Assembly: GCA_035760965.1 (NCBI GenBank) | Contig: DASTRY010000024.1 | Coordinates: 1 to 64,000, forward strand | Length of the DNA: 64,000 nt | Source of the DNA: JADGHX01 sp035760965 | GTDB taxonomy: Bacteria > Pseudomonadota > Gammaproteobacteria > Steroidobacterales > Steroidobacteraceae | Direction of reading: 5' to 3' | In this document: positions 55,777 to 64,000 of the stretch, piece by piece | Layout of the letters: every line of letters begins with the position of its first letter | Position numbering within the stretch: position 1 is the first letter of the stretch | Notes under the pieces: generated by a model | What the model was told of the DNA's origin: nothing | The model's input: the letters and a program-made list of their open reading frames with translations, nothing else | Database searches by the model: none | Translations under genes and position numbers: made by a program

Positions 55777-57783
55777 GTGACACCACTGATCCAGTCTCCG
55801 CTCGCCGCTTGCCTGGCGCTGATAGCGCTCTGGGGCCTGATCGGACTCGCAGGTTTGCTGCGCCCGTCGAATCTCGCGTTAGTGGCGCGCACGCTGTTTC
55901 CGCTGGGTGCACTGTGCGCGCTCGCTCTCGCCGTCGTGGCTGGGCTCGGTCTTGCAACGCCGACCGAGCAGTTCGTCCTGCCGATCGGTCTTCCGGACCT
56001 GCCGATGCACGTGCGGCGCGACGCGCTGTCGAGCCTATTTCTGATGCTGCTCGGTATGGCGAGCGCCGGCATTTCGACGTTCGCCGCGGGCTATTTCCGC
56101 AGTGGCCAGGGTACGCGGCCCGGCCTGCTCTGCCTGCAATATCACCTGTTCCTCGCGAGCATGGGCTTCGTGATGCTCGCCGACGATGCCTACACGTTCA
56201 TGGTGGCCTGGGAAACCATGGCGTTGTCCTCCTACTTTCTCGTCACCACCGAGCACCGCATTCCCGAGATCCGCAGCGCGGGATTTCTCTACCTGCTGAT
56301 CGCGCATCTGGGGGCGATCGCGATCCTGCTGAGCTTCGGCGTGATGCAGGGTGGCAGCTGGCAGTTCACGTTCGATGCCATGCGCGGCGCGAATCTCGCC
56401 CCGCATTGGGCGGCGACCGCCTTCCTGCTCGCACTGTTCGGCTTCGGCGCGAAAGCGGGTCTCGTGCCGCTGCACGTGTGGCTTCCTGAAGCGCATCCCG
56501 CGGCGCCGTCGCCGGTGTCTGCGCTCATGAGCGGCGTGATGCTGAAGACTGCCGTGTACGGCGTGCTGCGCGTGACGTTCGACCTGCTGGGCGATGTGGC
56601 TTGGTGGTGGGGCCTCGTGCCGCTCGGCTTGGGGCTCTTCAGCGCCGTGTATGGCGTCGTGTTCGCCGCGGCCCAGACGGACATGAAGCGGCTGCTCGCG
56701 TTCTCGTCGATCGAGAACATCGGCATCATCTTCACGGCGTTCGGGCTCGCGATCGTGTTCCGCGGCGTCGACATGCAGACGTTCGCGGCGCTCGCGCTGG
56801 TCGCGATGCTGTATCACTGCCTCAATCACGCGGTGATGAAGAGTCTGTTGTTCCTCGGCACGGGAGCGGTGCTGCACTCGACCGGCGAGCGCAATCTCGG
56901 ACGGCTCGGCGGCCTGATCCGCCGCATGCCGTGGGTCGCTTGGCTCACGCTGGTCGGGGCACTCGCCATGGCCGGCCTTCCGCCCCTGAACGGCTTCGTC
57001 TCGGAATGGCTGCTGCTGCAGGCCTTCCTCTTCTCGCACGAAGTGCCGCGCACGTTCGTGAACATGTTGTTGCCGATGGGTGCCGCGCTCGTCGCGATGG
57101 CGGCCGCGCTCGCCGGCTACGTGATGGTGAAGTTCTTCGGCGTCGTCTTTCTCGGCCAACCGCGCGAAGCGGCCCTCGCCCGCGCACACGATGCGGGCGT
57201 CCTCGAGCGCATCGGGCTCGCCTGGCTGGCGCTCGGTTGCGTTCTGCTCGGGCTCTTGCCGGCGCGCGTCGTCAGCGTGCTACGCACCGTGGTTCAGGAT
57301 ATGAGCGGCGTCACGTTGCAGCCGGAAGCCGCGCCGTGGTGGCTGCTGGTTCCGGTGCCGGGCCGCGAAGCCTCGTACTCGGCGCTCATCTTCTTCTTCG
57401 CCATCACGGCCGTCGTGCTCGTCACGGTCTTCACGGTGCGACGCTTCTATCACGGCCGCGCGCGACGCGCGGCGCCGTGGGATTGCGGCTTCGCCCGCCT
57501 GAACGCCCGCATGCAGGACACCGCCGAGGGCTTCGGACAACCGATCCGGCACATCTTCGGACCCTTCTTCGCGATGAAGCGCGAGCTGCCGTCGCCGTTC
57601 GACAAGGAGCCGCGCTACCGCGTGGTCGTGGGCGATCGGTTCTGGCAAGCGCTTTATGTGCCGCTCGGCGCGCTCGTGCAGCGCGTGGCCGATGCGTTCG
57701 CGTGGGTACAGCAGGGACGCATCGCGACGTATCTGCTCTACAGCTTCATCACCCTCGTGGCACTTCTGGCGCTCGTGCTATGA
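55777..57783 (+). CDS. hyfB: HyfB-like proton-pumping membrane subunit of the Ehr complex
   Basis: 668 residues, about 16 membrane helices, from a GTG at 55777. The antiporter-like core has the conserved pattern with Glu in VAWETMALSSYFLVTTEH, Lys in GFGAKAGLVPLHVWLPEAHPAAPSPVSALMSGVM, and SSIENIGIIF. It matches hydrogenase-4 subunit B/NuoL-type proteins that translocate protons in respiratory complexes. First gene of a six-gene operon; its stop overlaps hyfC by 4 bases. Confidence 0.9.
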   Translation: MTPLIQSPLAACLALIALWGLIGLAGLLRPSNLALVARTLFPLGALCALALAVVAGLGLATPTEQFVLPIGLPDLPMHVRRDALSSLFLMLLGMASAGISTFAAGYFRSGQGTRPGLLCLQYHLFLASMGFVMLADDAYTFMVAWETMALSSYFLVTTEHRIPEIRSAGFLYLLIAHLGAIAILLSFGVMQGGSWQFTFDAMRGANLAPHWAATAFLLALFGFGAKAGLVPLHVWLPEAHPAAPSPVSALMSGVMLKTAVYGVLRVTFDLLGDVAWWWGLVPLGLGLFSAVYGVVFAAAQTDMKRLLAFSSIENIGIIFTAFGLAIVFRGVDMQTFAALALVAMLYHCLNHAVMKSLLFLGTGAVLHSTGERNLGRLGGLIRRMPWVAWLTLVGALAMAGLPPLNGFVSEWLLLQAFLFSHEVPRTFVNMLLPMGAALVAMAAALAGYVMVKFFGVVFLGQPREAALARAHDAGVLERIGLAWLALGCVLLGLLPARVVSVLRTVVQDMSGVTLQPEAAPWWLLVPVPGREASYSALIFFFAITAVVLVTVFTVRRFYHGRARRAAPWDCGFARLNARMQDTAEGFGQPIRHIFGPFFAMKRELPSPFDKEPRYRVVVGDRFWQALYVPLGALVQRVADAFAWVQQGRIATYLLYSFITLVALLALVL

Positions 57784-58730
57784 GAGTCATCGACATCTTC
57801 ACGCAGCTGCTCGAGCTGGTTGCCGCACTGGCGGCCGCACCGCTCTTCATGGGCTGGATCAACCAGTGCCGCGCGTGGCTGCAGAATCGCAGCGCGCCGA
57901 GCCTGTGGCTGCCCTATCACGCAATCCGCAAGCTCTTTCACAAGGATGCCGTGATCGCCGAGCACGCGTCGCCGCTTTTTCGCGTGGCGCCGTACGTGGT
58001 GTTCGGCGCAATGGTGACGGCGGCGGCCATCATCCCGTCGATGAGCACCGAGCTGCCCTTCACGAGGGCTGCCGACGCCATCGCGCTCGTCGGGCTCCTC
58101 GCCATGGCGCGCGTGTTTCTGTCGCTCGCCGCGATGGATATCGGCACGGCCTTCGGCACGCTCGGCGCGCGCCGCGAAATGATGGTGGGATTCCTTGCGG
58201 AGCCCGCGCTGCTGATGGTGATCTTCGTCGCCTCGATGATCTCGGCGACCACGTCGCTGACCGGCATCACGGAGAATCTGGCCACACAGAACCTCGGCCT
58301 GTATCCGAGTCTCGCCTTCACGGCCATCGCCTTCACCATGGTGCTGCTCGCCGAGAACGCGCGCATCCCGATCGACAATCCCGCGACCCATCTCGAGCTC
58401 ACGATGATTCACGAGGCGATGCTGCTCGAGTATTCGGCGCGTCATCTCGCGCTCATGGAGTGGGCCGCGGCGCTGAAGCTCTTCAACTACGCCTGCATCG
58501 GGTTCGCGCTCTTCGTGCCCTGGGGCGTATCGACCGGCGCGAGCGGCCCGGGCGCGCTGCTCGCCGCCATCCCGCTGCTCGCGGCGAAACTCGCCGTGGC
58601 CGGCGCCGTCCTGGCGTTCATCGAAACCATCTCGGCGAAGCTGCGCGTGTTCCGCGCGCCGGAATTTCTCGCGACCGCGTTCCTCTTCGCCGTGCTCGGC
58701 CTGCTCGTGCACCTGCTGCTCGGAGCGTGA
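57780..58730 (+). CDS. hyfC: HyfC-like (NuoH-type) membrane anchor subunit
   Basis: 316 residues, about 8 helices; the ATG at 57780 is within ATGA shared with hyfB. NuoH/HycD signatures are the polar loop LLAENARIPIDNPATHLELTMIHEAMLLEYS and the early WINQCRAWLQNR segment. In complex I and formate hydrogenlyase this subunit joins the soluble arm to the pump modules and forms the quinone-site/E-channel region. It should link HyfG/HyfI to HyfB and HyfF here. Confidence 0.9.
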   Translation: MRVIDIFTQLLELVAALAAAPLFMGWINQCRAWLQNRSAPSLWLPYHAIRKLFHKDAVIAEHASPLFRVAPYVVFGAMVTAAAIIPSMSTELPFTRAADAIALVGLLAMARVFLSLAAMDIGTAFGTLGARREMMVGFLAEPALLMVIFVASMISATTSLTGITENLATQNLGLYPSLAFTAIAFTMVLLAENARIPIDNPATHLELTMIHEAMLLEYSARHLALMEWAAALKLFNYACIGFALFVPWGVSTGASGPGALLAAIPLLAAKLAVAGAVLAFIETISAKLRVFRAPEFLATAFLFAVLGLLVHLLLGA

Positions 58731-58733
58731 AGC

Positions 58734-59435
58734 ATGGCCGGCACGCCCTTTGATCTGCAGCTCCTGAATCTCTGTGCGGCGTTTCTGCTGCTGCTGTCCT
58801 TCGCCATGCTCGCGCAGCGGCGGATCGTGACGCTCGTGAATCTGCTCGCGGTGCAAGGCGGGCTGCTGTTCGTCGCAACGCTGCTCCTCGCGTGGCGTAC
58901 CGGGCAGCATCACCTGTATCTGTCGGCGGCGCTCACGCTCGGACTCAAGGTGATCTTGCTTCCTTGGCTGCTGCATCGGCTCATCCGGCGACTCCAGGTG
59001 TACTGGGACACGGAGCCGTTGCTCAACATTCCGGGCACGATGCTGATCGGGCTCCTGGTCGTCGTGTTCGCATTCGGTCTCGCGCAGCCGATCTCGGCGC
59101 TCGCCAGCACTGCCACGCGCAGCGCCATCGGCATTGCGGTCGCCGTGGTGCTGCTGTCTTTCATCACGATGATCACGCGACGCAAGGCCATGTCGCAGGT
59201 CGTCGGCTTCCTGTCGATGGAGAACGGGCTGTTCTTCGGCGCCATGAGCGCCACGTACGGCATGCCCATGATCGTCGAGTTCGGCGTGGCGCTCGACGTC
59301 CTCGTCGCCGTGCTCGTGCTCGGCATCTTCTTCTTCCAGATCCGCGAACAGTTCGACAGCCTCGACCTGCACCACCTCGAATCCCTGAAAGAGGGGCTGC
59401 CGGCCGCGCCGCCTGCGTCCGAGGAGGACGGCTGA
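58734..59435 (+). CDS. hyfE: HyfE-like membrane subunit
   Basis: 233 residues with about 7 helices. TRRKAMSQVVGFLSMENGLFFGAM is the NuoK-like pair of helices with Glu that takes part in proton conduction, as in HyfE. It ends in a short cytoplasmic acidic tail (PAAPPASEEDG). It lies 3 bases after hyfC and one base before hyfF. Confidence 0.88.
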   Translation: MAGTPFDLQLLNLCAAFLLLLSFAMLAQRRIVTLVNLLAVQGGLLFVATLLLAWRTGQHHLYLSAALTLGLKVILLPWLLHRLIRRLQVYWDTEPLLNIPGTMLIGLLVVVFAFGLAQPISALASTATRSAIGIAVAVVLLSFITMITRRKAMSQVVGFLSMENGLFFGAMSATYGMPMIVEFGVALDVLVAVLVLGIFFFQIREQFDSLDLHHLESLKEGLPAAPPASEEDG

Positions 59436-59436
59436 G

Positions 59437-60894
59437 ATGGAATTTCTCTTCTTGCTCGGAAGCCCGCTCGCCGGTGCGCTCGCGCTGGCGTTCTACGGTG
59501 CGCGGCGCTGGGCACCTGAGCTCAATGTGGCCGTCAGCCTCGCAACGTTCCTTGCGGCGTGTGCGCTCACGGCGCGCGTCATCGGTGAAGGCGACGTGCT
59601 GGTCGCTCACGAGCAGTTCTTCATCGATCCGTTCAACGTCTTTCTGGTGACGCTCACGGCGCTGGTCGGCTTCACCACCTCGCTCTTCTCGCGCCCGTAC
59701 ATGCGCGTCGAGATGGAACACGGGCGCGTCACGGCGAAGCGTCTGCGGCTCTATCACAGCATGTACCAGCTCTTCATGGCGACCATGCTGATCGCGCTCA
59801 CGACCAACAACATGGGTTTGCTGTGGGTCGCGATGGAAGCCGCCACACTCTCGACGGTGCTGCTGGTCACGCTCTATCGGACGGCCGCGAGCCTCGAGGC
59901 GGGATGGAAGTACTTCATCCTGTGCGGGGTGGGCATCGCGCAGGCGCTGTTCGGCACGATCCTGCTGTACTTCGCGGCGGAGAAAGTTCTCGGCGCCGAG
60001 GGTGTGAGCGCGCTGCTCTGGACGCACCTGAACGGCGTGAAGAGCGAGCTCGAACCCGCCGTCCTGTCGCTGGCGTTCGTGTTTCTGCTCGTCGGATACG
60101 GAACGAAGGTCGGGCTCGCCCCGCTCCACAACTGGCTGCCGGATGCGCACGCTGAAGGTCCGACGCCCATCTCGGCGGTGCTCTCGGGTTTGCTCCTGAA
60201 TGTCGCCATCTACGCGGTGGTCCGCTGCAAGGTGCTGGTCGAGGGCTCACTGCATTCCCCCCTGCCCTCGCAGATGCTCATGGGCTTTGGCCTGCTCTCC
60301 GTCGTGCTCGCCGCGTTCTTCCTCTGGCGCCAGCGCGATGTGAAGCGGCTGTTCGCGTATTCCTCCATCGAGCACATGGGGATCATCACGTTTGCGTTCG
60401 GGATGGGCGGTCCGGTCGCGAATTTCGCCGCGCTGTTGCACATGACGGTGCATTCGCTCACGAAGTCCGCGATCTTCTTCGCAGTCGGCCACGCGGCGCA
60501 GAAGGCCGGGTCGCAGCTGATGGAGAACATCCGCGGGCTCATCACGCTCTCGCCGACAGTGGGCTGGGGTCTGATGATGGGCTCCCTCGCCATCCTGGGC
60601 ATGCCGCCGTTCGGCGTGTTCGCGAGCGAGTTCCTGATCCTGACGACGGCGATGCGCGAGCAGCCGTGGGCGACGCCCATCTTGCTCGCCGCGCTCGGCG
60701 TGGCCTTCGCCGCGATCTTCGGACGCGTGCAGCCGATGGTGTTCGGCGAAACGAGCGCGCGGCGCCTGCCCCATCCACCCGCGCTGCTGCCGGTGTTCAC
60801 GCACCTCGCCTTCGTGCTCTTGCTCGGGCTCTACGTGCCGCCGTATCTCGCGGACTGGTACCGCGCGGCAGCGCGCCTGATCGGAGGCGAGTGA
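59437..60894 (+). CDS. hyfF: HyfF-like (NuoN/L-type) proton-pumping membrane subunit
   Basis: 485 residues, about 14 helices. Antiporter-like signatures: LLWVAMEAATLSTVLLVTLY, GTKVGLAPLHNWLPDAHAEGPTPISAVLSGLL with the central Lys, and SSIEHMGIITF. It gives the complex a second pump module besides HyfB, as in hydrogenase-4-type and Ehr complexes. It starts 1 base after hyfE and ends 1 base before hyfG. Confidence 0.9.
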   Translation: MEFLFLLGSPLAGALALAFYGARRWAPELNVAVSLATFLAACALTARVIGEGDVLVAHEQFFIDPFNVFLVTLTALVGFTTSLFSRPYMRVEMEHGRVTAKRLRLYHSMYQLFMATMLIALTTNNMGLLWVAMEAATLSTVLLVTLYRTAASLEAGWKYFILCGVGIAQALFGTILLYFAAEKVLGAEGVSALLWTHLNGVKSELEPAVLSLAFVFLLVGYGTKVGLAPLHNWLPDAHAEGPTPISAVLSGLLLNVAIYAVVRCKVLVEGSLHSPLPSQMLMGFGLLSVVLAAFFLWRQRDVKRLFAYSSIEHMGIITFAFGMGGPVANFAALLHMTVHSLTKSAIFFAVGHAAQKAGSQLMENIRGLITLSPTVGWGLMMGSLAILGMPPFGVFASEFLILTTAMREQPWATPILLAALGVAFAAIFGRVQPMVFGETSARRLPHPPALLPVFTHLAFVLLLGLYVPPYLADWYRAAARLIGGE

Positions 60895-60895
60895 G

Positions 60896-62431
60896 ATGCC
60901 GCTGCGCGCTTGGCTCGATCTCAGTACACCTTTGGCGGGCGCGCCCGGTGTGCAAGCGCTCAACGTGTCGCTCGATGAGTGGCGCACGCTCGCCGTGGAC
61001 TTTGCGGCAGCCGGCGCGCGGCTGTTCGCGTTGTGGGCCAGCGGCGACGACAGCGGTGCGCCGGCGGTTCGCGCGGTGTTTCTCACCGAGAGCCAGGCCT
61101 TCCTCGTGAACCTGAGGCTCGCGCGCCCCGACGTGCGCTATCCGGGGCTCGAGAATCTCTTTCCGGCCGCATCCCGCATGCAGCGCGCGATTGCGGATCT
61201 TTGCGGCTTGTACTCGACGGACCCGGACACGCGCCCGTGGCTGCGACACGCAGCGTGGCCCTCGGACTTCCGGCCGCTGATCGACGCGCAAGTACCGGCT
61301 GCCGTGCCCGGCGCGATCGACAACTACGAATTCGTCCGCGTCGAGGGCGAAGGCGTGCACGAAATCCCGGTGGGCCCGGTGCACGCCGGCACGATCGAGC
61401 CCGGACACTTTCGCTTCTCCGTCGTCGGCGAGAAGGTGCTGAAGCTCGAAGAGCGGCTTGGATACACGCACAAGGGCATCGAGCGGCGCTTCACGGAGCT
61501 GCCGATCCTCGAAGGACACCGGCTCGCGGCGCGTGTCTCGGGCGACTCCGCCGTCGCGTTCTCGTGGGCGTACTGTCAGGCGCTCGAAGGCATGGCCAAC
61601 GTGCACATCCCGCCGCGAGCGGCGTGGCTCCGGGCGCTGAGCCTGGAGCTCGAACGAGTCGCCAACCATCTCGGCGATCTGGGTGCGCTCGGCAACGATG
61701 CGGGTTTCGCGTTCGGTCTCGCACAGTTCTCGCGACTCAAGGAGCAGGTGCTGCGCGCGGCGAACGAGGCGCTCGGGGCGCGGTATCTCATGGACATCGT
61801 CGTGCCGGGCGGCACATCCAGGAATCTGCGCGATGCAGGCGTTCGAGCGCTTGCCGCATGCATCCGCGACGTCGGAGAGGAAGCGCGACACTTGCGCACC
61901 ATTTACGACGAGCACGAAGGCGTGCGGGATCGCTTCAACGGTGCCGGAGCCGTAGCGCCTGGACTTGCGACGCGGTTGGGACTCATCGGGCTCGCGGGGC
62001 GCGCGAGCGGCCAGGCGTTCGATCTGCGCGCGGACTTGCCGTGCGCACCGTACTCCGAGCTGGCGGTTGCGAAAGTCGTGCGCAGCGAGGGCGACGTCGC
62101 CGCGCGCGTTGCCGTGCGCTTCGATGAGCTGCAGGAATCCTGCCGTCTGATCCTGCGCATTCTCGGCTCGATGCCGTCGGGCCCGCATGTCATGAGCGTG
62201 CCCGCGCCGGAGCGCGGCACGATCGGCGTCGGGCTCATCGAAGGATGGCGCGGCCCGGTGCTCGTGGGCCTCGAAGCCGGCGAGGCCGGCTCGATCCGCC
62301 GCTGTCATCCGCACGATCCTTCCTGGCAGAACTGGCCGGTTCTCGAGCACGCCATCATCGGGAACATCGTTCCGGATTTCCCGCTGATCAACAAATCCTT
62401 CAACCTCGCCTACAGTGGGCACGATCTGTAA
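60896..62431 (+). CDS. hyfG: HyfG-like large subunit without [NiFe]-site cysteines (Ehr, not hydrogenase)
   Basis: 511 residues: an N-terminal NuoC-like part (1-135) fused to a NuoD/hydrogenase large-subunit part (YTHKGIERRFTELPILEGHRLAARVSGD... onward). In [NiFe] hydrogenases the first Ni-binding motif is R-x-C-G-x-C; here it reads RVSGDS, with Ser215 and Ser218 in the cysteine places. The C-terminal D-P-C-x-x-C motif is also absent; the chain ends NIVPDFPLINKSFNLAYSGHDL. So it cannot hold a standard NiFe site and is an Ehr-type subunit with an unknown reaction. Not processed by a hydrogenase endopeptidase, since the terminal extension is lacking. Confidence 0.88.
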   Translation: MPLRAWLDLSTPLAGAPGVQALNVSLDEWRTLAVDFAAAGARLFALWASGDDSGAPAVRAVFLTESQAFLVNLRLARPDVRYPGLENLFPAASRMQRAIADLCGLYSTDPDTRPWLRHAAWPSDFRPLIDAQVPAAVPGAIDNYEFVRVEGEGVHEIPVGPVHAGTIEPGHFRFSVVGEKVLKLEERLGYTHKGIERRFTELPILEGHRLAARVSGDSAVAFSWAYCQALEGMANVHIPPRAAWLRALSLELERVANHLGDLGALGNDAGFAFGLAQFSRLKEQVLRAANEALGARYLMDIVVPGGTSRNLRDAGVRALAACIRDVGEEARHLRTIYDEHEGVRDRFNGAGAVAPGLATRLGLIGLAGRASGQAFDLRADLPCAPYSELAVAKVVRSEGDVAARVAVRFDELQESCRLILRILGSMPSGPHVMSVPAPERGTIGVGLIEGWRGPVLVGLEAGEAGSIRRCHPHDPSWQNWPVLEHAIIGNIVPDFPLINKSFNLAYSGHDL

Positions 62432-62971
62432 ATGCTGAAGACGCTGCGACAGATTGCTTCGATCGGCATCGCCACCGAGCCCGCGCCGGCGGCGGATGAG
62501 TCGCTGCGAGTGCGCGAGCACCTGCAGGAGCAAATCCGGGACGTGCTCGGACGCGCGCTCTGCATCCGTCAGGTCGACGCCGGCTCGTGCAATGGGTGCG
62601 AGCTCGAGATCCAGGCGATGGCCAATCCGCTCTACAACCTCGAAGGGCTCGGCATCCGCTTGGTCGCGAGCCCGCGTCATGCGGATCTGCTGCTCGTGAC
62701 GGGTCCGGTGTCGAAGCACATGGAAGTCGCGCTGCGCCGGACGTACGACGCCATGCCCGATCCGAAGCTGGTCGTGGCCGTCGGCGACTGCGGCTGCACG
62801 GGCGGCATCTTCGGCGAGAGTTATGCGACGTGCGGGCGCGTCTCGAATGTGATCCCGGTGGACGTCGCGATCCCGGGATGTCCGCCGAGCCCGGTGCGAA
62901 TCATGGCGGGGATCCTGACCGCCATCTCGAGCCCGCGCACGCGCGAAGGCGCTCGCTCGACAGCGAGCTGA
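62432..62971 (+). CDS. hyfI: HyfI-like (NuoB-type) small subunit with one [4Fe-4S] cluster
   Basis: 179 residues, starting directly after hyfG. The proximal-cluster cysteines are all present: Cys53 and Cys56 (GSCNGCELEI), Cys120 (GDCGCTGGIFG) and Cys150 (IPGCPPSP). So the electron path to the large subunit remains although the NiFe site is gone. It resembles NuoB/HycG. The ferredoxin-like subunits (HyfA/HyfH types) are not encoded in this window, so the electron donor must come from elsewhere. Confidence 0.9.
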   Translation: MLKTLRQIASIGIATEPAPAADESLRVREHLQEQIRDVLGRALCIRQVDAGSCNGCELEIQAMANPLYNLEGLGIRLVASPRHADLLLVTGPVSKHMEVALRRTYDAMPDPKLVVAVGDCGCTGGIFGESYATCGRVSNVIPVDVAIPGCPPSPVRIMAGILTAISSPRTREGARSTAS

Positions 62972-63025
62972 TCGGCACGCATCACGGGCCGGATCGCGCT
63001 GGTCCACCCCTTGCTGCGCGGGGGC

Positions 63026-64000
63026 ATGGACGCGCTGCGGGCTGACATCGCGATCATCGGTGGCGGACTCGGGGCCTGCGCAGCAGCGCTGGCGGCAGCG
63101 AGTCTCGGGCGGCACATCATCCTCACCGAGGAAACCGCTTGGCTCGGCGGTCAGCTCACGAACCAGGCCGTTCCGCCAGATGAGCATCCGTGGATCGAGA
63201 AGCACGGTGCAACCGCCCGCTACCGCGCTCTGCGGCGGGGAATTCGCGACTACTACCGCATGCACACGCCGCTCACGGCAGAGGCTCGGGCACTCGAGCA
63301 TCTGAACCCGGGCAATGGCTGGGTGAGTCGTCTCTGCCACGATCCGCGGATTGCGGTCGCGGTCATCCATCAGATGATGGTGCCGCACCAGCTGAGCGGC
63401 CGGCTCTTCGTGATGCATCCGCATCGACCGATTGCGGCCTGGACGCATGGCGACCGTGTCACCGGTGTCGTCGTCAGAGGCCTGGAATCCGGACGCGACA
63501 CGCTCATCGAAGCACCCTACTTCATCGATGCCACCCCGCTCGGGGAACTGCTGGCGCTCGCGCACGTGGAGCACGTCGTCGGCGCGGAGTCGCGCGCCCA
63601 GACGGGAGAGCCGCACGCCGCCGAGCAGGAAGACCCGCGCGATCAGCAAGCGATCACCTGGTGTTTCGCGATGGAACATCGCGAAGGCGAGGACCACACG
63701 GTCGAGAAGCCACGTCAGTACGCGCTCTGGCGCGACTATCACCCGCCGGGCTGGCCTGGGCCGCTCCTCAGCTGGACGACCGTGAAGCCCGAAACGCACG
63801 AGCCTCTGACGCGGCTGTTGTTCGAGGCGGAGGACGATCATCCCTGGTGGCGGTTCCGCCGCATCCTCGACCGCAGCAACTTCGTCGAAGGGTTCGCGCC
63901 GAGCGATGTCACGGTCGTGAACTGGCCCCAAAACGACTATTGGTTTGGTCCCGTCATCGCGGTCGATCCCGCCGAGCAGGCACGGAATCTCGAAGCGGCG
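63026..64000 (+). CDS. FAD-dependent oxidoreductase, partial at the window edge
   Basis: At least 325 residues; the frame is open to base 64000. From the ATG at 63026 comes a dinucleotide-binding motif ADIAIIGGGLGACAAALAAASLG, then TEETAWLGGQLTNQAVPPDEH, the pattern of FAD_oxidored (xanthan-lyase-like/CoB-CoM heterodisulfide-like) proteins. FIDATPLGELLAL is the second FAD motif. WRDYHPPGWPGPLLSWTTVKP and NWPQNDYW are seen in relatives of unknown substrate. No signal peptide. It follows hyfI by 54 bp and may belong to the same operon, possibly supplying electrons; that link is inference. Confidence 0.75.
   Translation, partial: MDALRADIAIIGGGLGACAAALAAASLGRHIILTEETAWLGGQLTNQAVPPDEHPWIEKHGATARYRALRRGIRDYYRMHTPLTAEARALEHLNPGNGWVSRLCHDPRIAVAVIHQMMVPHQLSGRLFVMHPHRPIAAWTHGDRVTGVVVRGLESGRDTLIEAPYFIDATPLGELLALAHVEHVVGAESRAQTGEPHAAEQEDPRDQQAITWCFAMEHREGEDHTVEKPRQYALWRDYHPPGWPGPLLSWTTVKPETHEPLTRLLFEAEDDHPWWRFRRILDRSNFVEGFAPSDVTVVNWPQNDYWFGPVIAVDPAEQARNLEAA

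Noticed and set aside
55777..62971. A functional group 4 [NiFe] hydrogenase
   Set aside because: HyfG lacks both cysteine pairs for Ni, and no maturation genes are nearby.
60797..63931. 1044-codon open frame opposite hyfG/hyfI
   Set aside because: Antisense shadow; the plus strand carries recognised Fe-S and large-subunit motifs.

Overview
The window is 64 kb of high-GC bacterial chromosome, densely packed with genes on both strands and using several GTG/TTG starts. No plasmid, phage, IS element, CRISPR array, rRNA or tRNA was recognised. LpxD, outer-membrane barrel proteins, many lipoproteins, a TonB-receptor remnant, and UrcA- and DUF6491-type proteins point to a Gram-negative proteobacterium. 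I infer a gammaproteobacterium of the Steroidobacter/Xanthomonadales type, but cannot prove it from this window.

Layout. 0-9.6 kb: cytochrome c, lipoprotein, DUF4097 protein, SnoaL-like protein, methyltransferase scar, SPW protein, trehalose phosphatase, a winged-helix/DUF5985 trio, a PrnB-like heme-dioxygenase-superfamily protein with a twin operator, Hsp20 and Dps. 9.8-14.5 kb: an exported SnoaL-like protein and a tandem-duplicated MoaF-family protein, divergent from two paralogous exported DUF8021-like proteins. 14.4-21 kb: a sulfite-reductase operon (peroxiredoxin, cysJ, cysI, formyl-THF cyclo-ligase), divergent from marR-MFS. 21-28.3 kb: a papain-like peptidase/lipoprotein pair, then a four-gene ECF sigma / membrane anti-sigma-like / TPR-CHAT protease / small protein operon. 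28.5-42.9 kb: mixed housekeeping and stress genes (amino-acid oxidase, MASE1 histidine kinase, gamma-carbonic anhydrase, TetR-DinB, di-iron protein-AraC, an isolated lpxD, a response regulator, a hibernation factor, a second Hsp20, lipoproteins).

43-55.4 kb is the most system-like region. It is a long co-directional operon of a DUF1592-type diheme protein, a Tat-exported VOC protein, a Tat-exported DUF1552 protein, an ankyrin protein, a DUF2231-cytochrome c fusion, the stump of a TonB receptor, an exported metallo-beta-lactamase-fold protein, a Tat-exported HD protein and an MFS importer. It faces a membrane-anchored winged-helix regulator across helically phased GTTAGC repeats. It looks like an undescribed periplasmic oxidation/uptake pathway.

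55.5-64 kb holds a six-gene energy-converting hydrogenase-related (Ehr) operon. Its large subunit has serines where the N-terminal Ni-binding cysteines should be, so it is probably not a hydrogenase. A ribbon-helix-helix regulator lies upstream and an FAD oxidoreductase that runs off the window lies downstream. All assignments come from reading motifs and gene order; no database search was done.
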